64,000 nucleotides of DNA, taken from the NCBI GenBank assembly GCA_001599355.1, contig BCGQ01000004.1:627249-691248 (forward strand), read 5' to 3'. Origin of the DNA: Nakazawaea peltata (taxonomy: Eukaryota > Ascomycota > Pichiomycetes > Alaninales > Pachysolenaceae). The notes below the pieces were generated by a model. It did not search any database, was not told the origin of the DNA, and saw only the letters and a list, made by a program, of their open reading frames with translations. Both the position numbers and the translations under genes were made by a program. Position 1 is the stretch's first letter. Each line of letters starts with the position of its first letter. This document shows, in pieces, positions 1-8,899 of the stretch.

Positions 1-835
1 CACCTGTGCTGAACAACAAGGTTCTGTAATCACCACCAGGAACAAACTCCATAGCCAAGAACAAACTGTCATTGTTTTGGAACAGATATAATAACTTGGT
101 CAACCAATCACTTCTAGTGTGAGTCAAAATGTCTCTCTCGGTTAAAACATGTTTAGTTTCATCCATCTTTAACAAAAGATTCTTACTCAACACTTTCAAA
201 GCAACAATTTCTCTGGTGTCCTTCTTTCTGGCCAAATAAACCTGACCATAACCACCTTGACCGACCTGAGTGATGATATCGAAATCATTGTTTCTAGGCT
301 TTATTCTTCTCTTACGTAAGAGCGCCCTTTCTCTTCCAGTATAATCTCTCCAATTCATCATGGCTTGATGAGGATCAGACATGGTTGAAAGTGTCAGCTC
401 AACTTTCTGGCAACGCTCCTTTCTGCTAATAATGTAATCGAAATAATCACAATAATAGTCCAAAAAATACATCTGGGCCACAGTCACCAATCTCTTAGTA
501 GCTGGCTTGTTGGCCTTCAAGTAAAAGTCTTTGTTCAATCTGGACAGTCTGGATGGAGAAGAAGGTGGAGAAATGTTCATCTCATCTTGCATAGGAATAT
601 TCTCCTTATTAAGAGCAACTCTCTCCATTGGTCTCATTGGTTGTTGGAAATAAGGATCCAACTGGCTGTTTCTCTTGGAATTTGGTGATGGCTCAAAAGT
701 GAAGCGCTCAGTAAAAGACTTGGATGGAGATGAAGTTGGTGTGAAATTGGTACCAATCTCAAACGTTTCGATCTCTCTACTCAAATTCTCGACATCTTGA
801 GTCGGATTCAGTCTACTAGTTCTAAAGAAGTTCAT
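1..835 (-). CDS. DBF2: Dbf2/Dbf20-type NDR protein kinase, N-terminal part (cut by window edge)
   Basis: The first 278 codons of a Dbf2-type kinase, the Mob1-dependent kinase at the end of the mitotic exit network that acts at spindle poles and the bud neck. A Ser/Pro-rich N-terminus (about 1-115) is followed by the basic Mob-binding region (about 130-180, with WRDYTGRERALLRKRR), then the start of the kinase domain: glycine loop GQGGYG near residue 191, the ALKV lysine, and AMEFVPGGDYRTLL close to the edge. The activation loop and C-terminal hydrophobic motif lie outside the window. The start is the ATG at 833-835. The in-frame CTG at 83-85 sits where Dbf2 has alanine in LLYAFQ. Its promoter, shared with the divergent reductase gene, carries an Mcm1/forkhead composite. 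The family call is firm; DBF2 versus a paralogue cannot be separated. Confidence 0.9.
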   Translation of the reverse strand, partial: MNFFRTSRLNPTQDVENLSREIETFEIGTNFTPTSSPSKSFTERFTFEPSPNSKRNSQLDPYFQQPMRPMERVALNKENIPMQDEMNISPPSSPSRLSRLNKDFYLKANKPATKRLVTVAQMYFLDYYCDYFDYIISRKERCQKVELTLSTMSDPHQAMMNWRDYTGRERALLRKRRIKPRNNDFDIITQVGQGGYGQVYLARKKDTREIVALKVLSKNLLLKMDETKHVLTERDILTHTRSDWLTKLLYLFQNNDSLFLAMEFVPGGDYRTLLFSTG

Positions 836-953
836 CTTAACTCTTGTCTTCCTCACTTAAAACTAATTCAATTCATATTATGAAATTTTTAAAACTGCCT
901 TTTTCTCCCTCTTTTTGTTCCCTCTTCCCGTCTCTTCTCTCGCGGCTTTGATG

Positions 954-980
954 TGTTTACATATTTCCCAATTAAGGAAC
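954..980 (-). promoter_or_regulatory. Composite Mcm1 + forkhead (SFF) element
   Basis: Read on the DBF2 strand, an Mcm1-type palindrome (TTCCTTAATTGGGAAA, 964-979) is followed after 3 nt by GTAAACA (954-960). Mcm1 box followed closely by GTAAACA is the arrangement of the S. cerevisiae CLB2-cluster promoters such as SWI5. The element lies 119-145 bp upstream of the DBF2 ATG. Confidence 0.65.
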
Positions 981-1001
981 AGAGCTTTGGGGAAGTAATG
1001 A

Positions 1002-1017
1002 TTTCCTAATTGGGACT
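1002..1017. promoter_or_regulatory. Mcm1-like box
   Basis: TTTCCTAATTGGGACT. The core CCTAATTGGG (1005-1014) fits CCYWWWNNRG; the right flank departs from GGNAA. Confidence 0.45.
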
Positions 1018-1089
1018 AATTGTGCTTCACATGCACGATCAGATCTAAAGAGTGCGCTTAAATAAAAAAAAGTAAGATAGGGGTAATAA

Positions 1090-1105
1090 TTACCGTTTTG
1101 GGTAA
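1090..1105. promoter_or_regulatory. Mcm1-like box
   Basis: TTACCGTTTTGGGTAA fits the palindromic form TTNCC-N6-GGNAA with both outer halves intact. It lies about 85 bp upstream of the reductase ATG. Confidence 0.45.
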
Positions 1106-1186
1106 CAAAAAGCCGCTACTATATAAGAACGAGAGGGAGAGATGTTAAATCAAGTTTAATATTATAGCAACTTTAATTGAGAAGAA

Positions 1187-2038
1187 ATGGTTGGTGTTCA
1201 AAAGTTCTATAAATTGGCCTCTGGTCAATCCTTACCAACAGTTGGACTTGGAACTTGGGAAATCCCAAGATCAAAAACTGCCGAAGTCGTCTACGAAGCC
1301 TTAAAGGCAGGTTATAGATTGATTGATTGTGCTGTTTTGTATGGTAACGAGAAGGAATGTGGTGAGGGAATTGCCAAATGGTTGGCTGAGGATAAATCTC
1401 ATAAGAGAGAAGATATCATCTACCAAACCAAATTATGGAATTCTGAATGTGGTTACTCCAATGCTAAGGCTGCTATTGAGAGATGTTTGAATAAGGTCAG
1501 TTCGATTGGGTATATTGATGTCTTATTGATCCATTCACCATTGTGTGGTCCTAGACAACGTTTGGAGACTTGGAAAGCTATGCAAGAGGCTGTCGATGAA
1601 GGTTTAGTCAAAACCATTGGTGTTTCTAACTACGGAACCCTGCATATCGACCAATTACTTAACTGGGATGGTTTGAAATATAAGCCATCCATTAACCAAA
1701 TTGAGATTTCTCCTTGGTTGATGAGACAAGAATTGGCCGACTATTGTGTTTCTAAAGGTATTGTCGTGGAAGCCTATGCACCATTGGCTCACGGAGGTAA
1801 GATTAACCACCCAACTATCTCTAAGATGGCCAAGAAATACGGTGTCTCTAATTCTCAAATCTTATTGAGATGGTCTATCCAGAAGGGTCATGTTCCATTA
1901 CCAAAGACTCAAACTGTCTCAAGATTGGCTCCAAATGTTGATGTATACTCTTTCGACATCTCTCCAGAAGATATCGAAGCTATTTCTCAACCTGGAGCCT
2001 ACGAACCTACTGACTGGGAATGTACCGATGCTCCATAA
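1187..2038 (+). CDS. Aldo-keto reductase, orthologue-like to YJR096W
   Basis: 283-residue cytosolic NADPH-dependent aldo-keto reductase. It matches S. cerevisiae YJR096W along its whole length, including PKFYKL-like N-terminus, MRQELADYC, and the identical C-terminus YEPTDWECTDAP. The AKR tetrad is visible as D47, Y52, K82 and H116, and the cofactor loop PLPKTQTVSRL lies near residue 232. In S. cerevisiae the protein can reduce xylose and arabinose; the physiological substrate is not certain. The start is the only sensible ATG, 45 bp after the TATATAAG-type box region. The gene is divergent from DBF2 and convergent with DRN1, whose stop is 20 bp away. A second, unrelated-position AKR (xylose reductase) occurs at 40.9 kb. 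Confidence 0.93.
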   Translation: MVGVQKFYKLASGQSLPTVGLGTWEIPRSKTAEVVYEALKAGYRLIDCAVLYGNEKECGEGIAKWLAEDKSHKREDIIYQTKLWNSECGYSNAKAAIERCLNKVSSIGYIDVLLIHSPLCGPRQRLETWKAMQEAVDEGLVKTIGVSNYGTLHIDQLLNWDGLKYKPSINQIEISPWLMRQELADYCVSKGIVVEAYAPLAHGGKINHPTISKMAKKYGVSNSQILLRWSIQKGHVPLPKTQTVSRLAPNVDVYSFDISPEDIEAISQPGAYEPTDWECTDAP

Positions 2039-2058
2039 AAAATTATTCTATCTCTAGT

Positions 2059-3588
2059 CTATTGTAAGGTAAAATCATGTTCTTTGAATGACTCCTTGAA
2101 GAACTCACACTCTTCTGTCTCTTTCTCCACCGTCTGTTTACATTTATCCCAATAAACTCTCTTATGATCATTAAGTACATTTGCCAAAACTCTTCTAGGG
2201 AACTGAAGATCTACAGATTTGGTACCAGCCTCTGATAAGTCACAGTAGAAATGAGTATGTTTCTCAGCTGAGGACCACACAGAGATGGTCATATGTTCTG
2301 CGGAGCTCTGTAATGATAGAAGTTCATCATCTGAGGTCAATTCCTTGAATTGAAGCTTAAAGTTATTAGGGTATTTCTCATTTGACATTTGCAGTTTTTG
2401 TAATGATTTATCAAACTTCAGGTCTAAATATTTACCCAAGATCGGGACAAATTGGACATGATAATGAACAGACTTGGATCTGGAGATCTCATAAAATACA
2501 ACTTTGAAGTCAGGGTTGATTTTTTGGAACATTTCAACTAACCCACTTTTGTATTTATTGATTTCTTTCACTATTTCGGTCTCTCCAAGAGATTCCTTCT
2601 CTTCGATCTCTTTACAACTTTTTAATTCGGGAATATGTGTTACAGGAATGATAATTCCATGTCCAGAGAATCTTATAAGGTCTCTGCGGGGTCTGGTCAA
2701 TGGACCTTTGGCAATTGTCATATAACATTTATCAGCAATAGAGACAATCATATGAGTCTCAATATTTGGATTTGAAAGACAGAAGAAACACTGTCCTGGA
2801 TTAACTGGTTCTTTTTTCTTGGATTTCTTTGGAGCAGGAGCAGACTCTTCTTCATCCTCATCTATTTGTCTCTTTGAATTTGGCTCCTCTACTACAATAG
2901 GCTCAATCTTAGGATATCCTTCAGTAAAATCGGTAAAGTTCTCCAAATCTTTCTTCAGATCCAAATCGAAAGAAAATCCATAATGAAATCTCTCCTTCGT
3001 ACCTAGCAGTGCTAAACTTATGAATCTTGTCACTCTAAGCTCTTCTTTCCAATAAATAGGTTTCCTCTCGAAAAATCGTCCATTGGCTGTACCACATGCA
3101 AAATGATACCTAGGCTTTATTAACTTAACTATGGTATCGATATGGGAATTACCAAATAATGTCAACTTCAATTCTGATGAAATCAGTGATGGCCAATGAT
3201 AAGATATCAAAATATCAACGTACTTTCCCTTATTAAAAGTATTGTTTATCATCTCAGGTGTGATTTCTGAGAAATCTCCAGTGATATAACCAATTCTAAC
3301 ACCGTCATCTCTTTCAAAAATACCCATTTTGCCCAAGAAATTGAAATTTGGCTTAATTTGGGTCATAGTATTACCTACCAGACTTTTCAAACTGATTCCC
3401 TCCGTAAAATATGTAGTTGTCGTCACATCCAATACCTCATCGGCGCTCTCATCACAGTTAAAAACATCCCCTAATAATAGGACAAAATCAAAGGGTCCAT
3501 TAGCTGAACAAATTGAATTTTGTTTCTTTAAGAGTTTGTTCAAGTTATCAGGTGACGGATTCAATACTAAAACTCTTCTACTTGACAT
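2059..3588 (-). CDS. DRN1: Drn1/Cwf19-like debranching-enzyme-associated protein
   Basis: 509-residue CwfJ-family protein. Drn1 stimulates the lariat-debranching enzyme Dbr1 during intron turnover in the nucleus. The N-terminal part (about 1-230) is the metallophosphatase-like domain typical of the family (RRVLVLNPSPDNL, FVLLLGDVF). A Lys/Glu-rich linker with KRQ and KKSKKK (about 238-260) is probably a nuclear signal. The CwfJ C1/C2 domains follow, with CFFCLSNP, the HIT-like GHGIIIPVTH and HYHVQFVPI. Length is like S. cerevisiae YGR093W (507). The upstream 280 bp contain repeated GGGCAARA and AGTACT words. I am confident of the family; function follows from the yeast orthologue. Confidence 0.9.
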   Translation of the reverse strand: MSSRRVLVLNPSPDNLNKLLKKQNSICSANGPFDFVLLLGDVFNCDESADEVLDVTTTTYFTEGISLKSLVGNTMTQIKPNFNFLGKMGIFERDDGVRIGYITGDFSEITPEMINNTFNKGKYVDILISYHWPSLISSELKLTLFGNSHIDTIVKLIKPRYHFACGTANGRFFERKPIYWKEELRVTRFISLALLGTKERFHYGFSFDLDLKKDLENFTDFTEGYPKIEPIVVEEPNSKRQIDEDEEESAPAPKKSKKKEPVNPGQCFFCLSNPNIETHMIVSIADKCYMTIAKGPLTRPRRDLIRFSGHGIIIPVTHIPELKSCKEIEEKESLGETEIVKEINKYKSGLVEMFQKINPDFKVVFYEISRSKSVHYHVQFVPILGKYLDLKFDKSLQKLQMSNEKYPNNFKLQFKELTSDDELLSLQSSAEHMTISVWSSAEKHTHFYCDLSEAGTKSVDLQFPRRVLANVLNDHKRVYWDKCKQTVEKETEECEFFKESFKEHDFTLQ

Positions 3589-3665
3589 CTTCGGTTGTTC
3601 TTGGTATCACCTTCTTGTGGCTATCTCATCGAGTATTTATAGAGAATTTTTCACTAAGATTTGAA

Positions 3666-3821
3666 GGGCAAGAAAGTTCAAGAAAGGGCAAGAAAGGAAA
3701 ATTTAAAAGTACTTCAAAAATTAAAGTATGAGAAAATTGAAAGGGCAAAACTTTGAAGGGGCAAAATTTCAAGTACTATAAAAACTAAGGGGACATCTCA
3801 AGTACTTTTAGAGTACTACCT
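3666..3821. repeat. Degenerate repeats in the DRN1 promoter
   Basis: Four GGGCAAGA/GGGCAAAA words and several AGTACT words recur over about 150 bp between the DNM1 3' end and the DRN1 start. No exact tandem period. Confidence 0.4.
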
Positions 3822-3868
3822 ACAAATCATACAAAGAACAAATAAACAATTGACTATAAACAGTATTC

Positions 3869-6202
3869 TCAGATAACCTCACTGATGATATCACTGGCCT
3901 CTTTATATGTAGCCAACAACTTCTCACATCTTGTACGTTCTGCACTAATGGCCTCGTCCTCGAATAATAACTCATCAAACAACTCTTCCTTATACAATTT
4001 GGATACCAATCTGTTTTGAATGCTTTCTTTGATGTAGTTGACTAAAAGACACATGACCGATTTTGGAACTTGGTCTTGAATCATTTCTCTGACAATTCCG
4101 AAATATGACACGATCAAACGTCTGATAAGCTCACATTCCAATTCTTCTCTCTCGGTCAATTCAGAGACAGCTTCATCGTGATCTTTCAATTTCAATTTGT
4201 CCATATTTTGGGTAATCTTCATCGAGAGATCTTCTTGAGTCTCTAATAATGGGAATTGACCTTCGGTGTCAAGAGGTTGAGGTTCTTGAGGAGGTTGATC
4301 TTTACCAAAGAAGAAATTCAAGAATGAGTCAGAATCTTTGCCTTCATTCTTCATTGAAGCACTCTTCAAAGCATGGTCACCAATATTTGAACCATTTGAT
4401 AAAGTTTTAGAGTGACGATGTTCTTGATTTTTCTTCTCAGCTGAACCATTCTGGACAACTTCCTCATTCTTACCCTTAGACAGAGTATGTGGCAGTTGCA
4501 ATTGATGTTGAGTCAGCAGTATTTGCAGCAGTTGTTGCAGTTGAGAATGCAGTTGAGACAGCAGTTGTTGCTTAGACTGTTTAGCCTTTTGTCTTTCTTC
4601 AACAACAGTGGCCATAGCAGCAGCTGCACCAACAAAGTTAGGGTGATTAGTATTGATGTAAGCCTTATGGATCTCAATAAGACTCTCAACGTATTTAGAG
4701 GTAGGACCTAATCTTTCCCTCAACAATTCAGACACCACCTCGATCAATCTTGTTTGTAATTTAGGGTATCTATCTAATTCAACGGAACCAGAGTTATGAC
4801 AAATTTTCATCAACTCCTCATAAACCAATTCTACACATCTCTTCGATGGACCTTCAAGTAATTGAATTTGGGGCTTTACCAATAAATCGAAAGCCAGTTC
4901 AGGGACGAAAAGTGATGGTCTTGGACCTGTGGAGTTTCTAATAGCAGTTCTGATATCATTGATTGCCAAATTGGAAGTAGGATTAATGGTGAGCAATGAT
5001 TGTCCAAAGACCTCATTGTAAATATAATAGATTCTTGCACCACCGCATAATTCTTTGGTTGAAATGTCAATGGCATTACCTTCAATTGAGTTGACAAAGT
5101 TATTAGCAAACTTGGTCATCAATTGCAAGATCAAAATACCTCTATTTTCCAAGGCAATAGAACCGACATCACCATAACTGGCCAATTCTTGTTCGGTTTG
5201 ACCCATCAAAGTGTTCAATTTGGCTTTAATATCAGGTAACTTCTCCCTAATATGGTGCATCAAAGTTTGATTCAATGTCTTGGCCAAGAATTTAGTACCA
5301 CATTTACTTGAAATACCACGATAAGCTGGGTGATTATGGAAGAATTCTTCCTCAGATCTAAGACTCTCAGATAAACTCTTGTTAACAGCGATATCTTGTT
5401 GAGATCTATTGACAATACCAATGAATCCCAACTTCAATGGGTAGACTTTGCCAGTCAAAATGTCCAATGCATTAGTTCCTTGGTCCATCAAATCAATCTT
5501 GGATAAAATACCAATAGTTCTCTTTCCTTGAGGGTCAACTTGTCTGGCTAACTTCAAAGACTCAGAGTTAACTAAGTCAACATTAGCAGGACTGACAGCT
5601 AAAATGATAGAGTTAGGTTTGGCAATGTATTCCAAAATCAAATTCTTGATTTGTCTCTCAATATCAGTTGGTTGGTCTCCAATTGGAATCTTGGTCAAAC
5701 CAGGTAAATCCACCATAGTCAAATTCAAAACATGAGGAGAATAGATCTTCAAATTGATAGGTAATCTACTAATACCTTTGTTCTTACCGGCGATTCTGGC
5801 AGTCTCATTCTCAATCTCCTTTCTGATATCATTGAAATTGTAGAAACGCTTATTAGGAATATGTAAAAATTCACCCCATTCATTTTTACTTGGACCTTTC
5901 AAGTGGTCTTCTAAAGTCAATTCTTCAGCATCCATGCTTCTATCAGCATCGTGATAATCGTGAACCAATGACTCATTGGTCTCATTCAAGTTGATCAACT
6001 GTAAAACCAAAGGTCTTCTAGTCACAATACCAGTACCTCTTGGTAAGAAATCTTTGCCAACGATGTTCTCCAAAACCGACGATTTACCAGCACTTTGAGA
6101 ACCGATGACCGTTAAGATTGGAAGATCCAAATCGGTCAAGTTGGTGTTGGTTACAATGTCTTGTAACTTGTTCACAACCGGGATAAGATCAACTAAAGAC
6201 AT
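3869..6202 (-). CDS. DNM1: Dynamin-related GTPase Dnm1 (mitochondrial and peroxisomal fission)
   Basis: 777-residue dynamin-related protein. Dnm1 assembles on the outer mitochondrial membrane and constricts mitochondria and peroxisomes. G1 is GSQSAGKSS (34-42), the switch threonine is T57 in RGTGIVTRRP, G3 is DLPGLT and G4 is SKID (usually TKLD). The stretch ANVDLVNSESLKLAR and the GTNALDIL block resemble Dnm1 rather than Vps1. Middle domain and GED follow; the last 100 residues are the GED. The variable 'insert B' region (about 530-640) has a tract of nine CTG codons within codons 547-570. With CUG read as alanine this becomes a Gln/Ala-rich linker rather than a leucine-rich one. S. cerevisiae Dnm1 has 757 residues. 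The start is the ATG at 6200-6202. Confidence 0.93.
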   Translation of the reverse strand: MSLVDLIPVVNKLQDIVTNTNLTDLDLPILTVIGSQSAGKSSVLENIVGKDFLPRGTGIVTRRPLVLQLINLNETNESLVHDYHDADRSMDAEELTLEDHLKGPSKNEWGEFLHIPNKRFYNFNDIRKEIENETARIAGKNKGISRLPINLKIYSPHVLNLTMVDLPGLTKIPIGDQPTDIERQIKNLILEYIAKPNSIILAVSPANVDLVNSESLKLARQVDPQGKRTIGILSKIDLMDQGTNALDILTGKVYPLKLGFIGIVNRSQQDIAVNKSLSESLRSEEEFFHNHPAYRGISSKCGTKFLAKTLNQTLMHHIREKLPDIKAKLNTLMGQTEQELASYGDVGSIALENRGILILQLMTKFANNFVNSIEGNAIDISTKELCGGARIYYIYNEVFGQSLLTINPTSNLAINDIRTAIRNSTGPRPSLFVPELAFDLLVKPQIQLLEGPSKRCVELVYEELMKICHNSGSVELDRYPKLQTRLIEVVSELLRERLGPTSKYVESLIEIHKAYINTNHPNFVGAAAAMATVVEERQKAKQSKQQLLSQLHSQLQQLLQILLTQHQLQLPHTLSKGKNEEVVQNGSAEKKNQEHRHSKTLSNGSNIGDHALKSASMKNEGKDSDSFLNFFFGKDQPPQEPQPLDTEGQFPLLETQEDLSMKITQNMDKLKLKDHDEAVSELTEREELECELIRRLIVSYFGIVREMIQDQVPKSVMCLLVNYIKESIQNRLVSKLYKEELFDELLFEDEAISAERTRCEKLLATYKEASDIISEVI
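4493..4573 (-). repeat. CAACTG-rich coding repeat in DNM1
   Basis: On the gene strand CAACTG occurs five times, with further ACTGCTG words, giving nine CTG codons in 24 (codons 547-570) alternating with Gln codons. It looks like a trinucleotide/hexanucleotide expansion within the variable domain. Confidence 0.75.
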
Positions 6203-6538
6203 TTTTCAGGTTTGGATTGTGTTTATAGCCGCCACTTGATTGAGTTTAGATGATTTAATTGGCGTTAATTCGATACGCCAAAATATTGCGCGGATTGGAG
6301 AAAAGAAGAGAATTGCTGGTGTTACGATGTTGGAGAGAATTGGGGGGAGTTTATTGTTAGGGAAAATTAAGGATGATTAGGTAGGGAAATTAGGGAGGGA
6401 AATTAGGGAGAGAAATTAGGGAGGGAAATTAAGGGGCGAAATTAAAAGGGGGATAATGTGAGAAGTGGTAGAGGAGTGACAGAGGGTGGCGGAAGAGTTG
6501 TAGAAGGATAATTAGTGAATGGTTATACTAAAGTCTAT
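6203..6538 (-). promoter_or_regulatory. DNM1 upstream region
   Basis: 336 bp between the DNM1 start and the RTT109 stop, both genes on the minus strand. It contains the 13-bp TTAGGG-bearing minisatellite at 6384-6448. No gene seen. Confidence 0.5.
6384..6448. repeat. 13-bp minisatellite GGGAAATTAGGGA, five decaying copies
   Basis: Copies begin at 6384, 6397, 6410, 6423 and 6436. The first three contain TTAGGG, the core recognised by Tbf1 in yeasts; copies four and five have lost it. Confidence 0.8.
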
Positions 6539-7819
6539 TTATACCCTATTTATGTTAATTGGAGCAACTTTCTTCTTTTTACGTACAATCATCATTGGCT
6601 GCTGAGCGACCTGTTGATCAACTTGTGTTATTAATCTCTTCCTAGCCTCCAGTTCCCCCATCACTTTAATCACCCCCAAATTCATCTTTTTCAAATTATT
6701 GTACACTTCTAATTCTTCAGGCCTAGAATAATCTTCTCCAATAACGAAATCTTTAATTTTTTTCATAAGCTTGTTATTTTTCACAATGTCAATTCCAGTA
6801 GTATCACTGTCACTATTTGAAACACCCCCAGTGACACCAATGACTCCCACCACCATTCCTAAACGGAATTCTTGACGTACCGACAATTCTAACCAGAATT
6901 GTTTCATTCCAACTTTTTGAATACGTCTCTCTACTATAAGATGTTCTAAGAATCGAGCTTTTGGATCATCTGGGAAGAATGGAATTTGGTGGATCAGTAC
7001 TCCCAGCCCTTCCTTTTCAAAAATATCTCCTAGACTCCATCTCTCACTTGGGAAATACCTTTGTACTGTTCTTGGCTCTGCACCGGGAATCAACAATTTC
7101 ACATTCAATTTGTCATCTTTGTTGTAAACATCCAGAACTACACGGTCCACAATCTTACACCACCACCTTAATAATTGATCTCCACTCAACATATGCTTTC
7201 CTTTGTTTTTGTTGGAATATGGGAATAAATATTGTGGCTCAGGACGAGTGAACAAGCAAATCTTGGAAATCACAGGCCCATTAGACTCGAGATTCATCTT
7301 TGTATAACGAACATTCTCATTAGACAATGGTTTTTCTAGCGATTGGTGTGATTTCCATCTTTGTATCAAAATATCAAGTGATCTTTCAATTGCCGTTAAT
7401 GATTTATGATCTTGTGGAACCGATACCTTCCCCTCTGAAGGGACAATAACTTGATTCAAATAGAAACTAATCGGCAACTTTAAAACATATTTCATTACCC
7501 CCTCAGTAATATCACCAATTCTAATATCTATTCCCTCACATAAACTCTTGTCATATAACCCAGTAGTATCAGCTTTGGACACAAATAACAACCTCTCCGT
7601 ATGATCTTGATACAATATCACATACACAAACAACTCAATTCCAAATATTGGAGTCTCATTCTGTAAAATTGTTATGAAATGCTGTGTCTTAATAGTCTTC
7701 TGAGAGATCTTATTATAGAAGATGCGTTTAGAGATCTTGGGATTCGAAGCTACGTTCAAAATATGGTACGGAGTGTGACTCTTTGGTAGCAATTTGGCCA
7801 CGATATCTTCCAATGACAT
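6539..7819 (-). CDS. RTT109: Rtt109 histone H3-K56 acetyltransferase
   Basis: 426-residue Rtt109, the fungal acetyltransferase that works with Asf1 or Vps75 to acetylate H3 K56 (and K9) on new histones during S phase. Diagnostic blocks match S. cerevisiae: TIKTQHF, ERLLFVSKADT, CLFTRPEPQYLFP, KHMLSGDQLLRWW, SLGDIFEKE, IPFFPDDPKARF and QEFRLGM. A basic tail RKKKKVAPININRV is a likely nuclear signal and Vps75 contact, as in yeast. I chose the ATG at 7817-7819 because it begins MSLEDIVAKLLP, like the yeast protein; the longer open frame to 7870 begins with TTG. Upstream, GACGCGC near 7834 is close to, but not, an MCB box. Confidence 0.93.
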   Translation of the reverse strand: MSLEDIVAKLLPKSHTPYHILNVASNPKISKRIFYNKISQKTIKTQHFITILQNETPIFGIELFVYVILYQDHTERLLFVSKADTTGLYDKSLCEGIDIRIGDITEGVMKYVLKLPISFYLNQVIVPSEGKVSVPQDHKSLTAIERSLDILIQRWKSHQSLEKPLSNENVRYTKMNLESNGPVISKICLFTRPEPQYLFPYSNKNKGKHMLSGDQLLRWWCKIVDRVVLDVYNKDDKLNVKLLIPGAEPRTVQRYFPSERWSLGDIFEKEGLGVLIHQIPFFPDDPKARFLEHLIVERRIQKVGMKQFWLELSVRQEFRLGMVVGVIGVTGGVSNSDSDTTGIDIVKNNKLMKKIKDFVIGEDYSRPEELEVYNNLKKMNLGVIKVMGELEARKRLITQVDQQVAQQPMMIVRKKKKVAPININRV

Positions 7820-8090
7820 TCTCAAATGGTGAACATGCGCGTCAATTCTCAACTTTCTCTTTATACACAACTCTCCTCACCCAACTCTTGTCGTCTGAAC
7901 GCCAAAAATTCGAGTGAAAAAATAATTCTAATTGAAAAATGTGTGGGTTATCGATCGTATAAAAAATCTCCACTTTGGTTACCCCTCCCCCTTTACAAAG
8001 ATAAATCATAATTGTGCATATTGCACGTCTTCAAATCAAATCATTAGATCTCTACATTATTCATACTTTACAGTTTATTCATTTATACTT

Positions 8091-8741
8091 TTAAGCATTT
8101 CTGTAATCATCAGGGTAGAAAATTAATCTCTCTGGCCCATCTTGAGTCAACACCACCATTCTAATAACACCACCAGAAGATCCATCCCATCTGATAGCTT
8201 GGGACAACGAAGTCTTAATAAAAGATATTGTCTCATCTTTAGTCATTCCAGATTTGAAATTCTTCTTACAATAACCATAAATATATGACGAACCACTACC
8301 AGCAATTGCATATTCCTGTTTGTGAATGGAACCACCAAGTGGGATACTATAAACAGATCCTCCATTCTTGGAATCGTAGCCAGCACAAATTATTCCGGCA
8401 GATAACAGATCCTTGTTGGTGTAACATAATTCTTGGAATAAGGAAGCTGCAATATGAGTCGATGGAGCTTGTCCAGTCTGGGCAGTGTACATTTGTAAAT
8501 GATATTTGACAATGTCGGCAATGGCTTGTGTGTCAGCAGCAGATCCAGATCTACAACACCAGATAGTCTTGTGAACTTCCGTCAATTTGTCTGCAATACG
8601 ATTGGCAACATATGATCCGGTAGAGGTTCTACTATCGGCACCTAATACAACACCACCATCAAAGGTCACCGCCATGATGGAAGTTCCCAAGTTGACTTCT
8701 CCTTTCTTCAAATGGTTGATATCTACGCTAATTGAGTCCAT
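8091..8741 (-). CDS. PRE3: 20S proteasome beta-1 subunit (caspase-like)
   Basis: 216-residue beta-1 subunit of the 20S core, which cleaves after acidic residues. The short propeptide (1-19, ending NLG) precedes catalytic Thr20, and K52-region motifs GADSRTSTGSYVANR and WCCRSGSAADTQA follow. GSGSSYIYGYC and SSGGVIRMVVLT are also diagnostic. Length and sequence track S. cerevisiae Pre3 (215) throughout. The ATG at 8739-8741 gives MDSISVDINHLKKGEV, aligned with the yeast start. A PACE-like word lies 54-62 bp upstream and an 11-bp minisatellite about 160 bp upstream. Confidence 0.96.
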   Translation of the reverse strand: MDSISVDINHLKKGEVNLGTSIMAVTFDGGVVLGADSRTSTGSYVANRIADKLTEVHKTIWCCRSGSAADTQAIADIVKYHLQMYTAQTGQAPSTHIAASLFQELCYTNKDLLSAGIICAGYDSKNGGSVYSIPLGGSIHKQEYAIAGSGSSYIYGYCKKNFKSGMTKDETISFIKTSLSQAIRWDGSSGGVIRMVVLTQDGPERLIFYPDDYRNA

Positions 8742-8794
8742 CTTTGCTTCAATTCGTTGGTGATGTTATCAATCTCGTATAGTCTTCAGAAGGC

Positions 8795-8803
8795 GTCGCC
8801 ACT
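8795..8803 (-). promoter_or_regulatory. Possible PACE/Rpn4 site
   Basis: AGTGGCGAC on the PRE3 strand, two changes from the S. cerevisiae proteasome element GGTGGCAAA. Position (54-62 bp from the ATG) is suitable. The match is weak. Confidence 0.3.
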
Positions 8804-8899
8804 TCAATTTGCCTGGCTTTTTCTTTGGATATTTTGGGTGGCCGAAAAAGGAAAATGGAGTTTTGCGCACTACTAAAATAGGGGTATATCAAGTGGATA

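Larger units (their letters stand above)
836..1186. promoter_or_regulatory. Divergent promoter DBF2 / aldo-keto reductase
   Basis: 351 bp between two divergent starts. It holds three Mcm1-like boxes (964-980, 1002-1017, 1090-1105) and a forkhead core at 954-960, listed separately, and a TATA-like TATATAAG near 1121 serving the reductase. No ORF or RNA gene seen. Confidence 0.6.
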
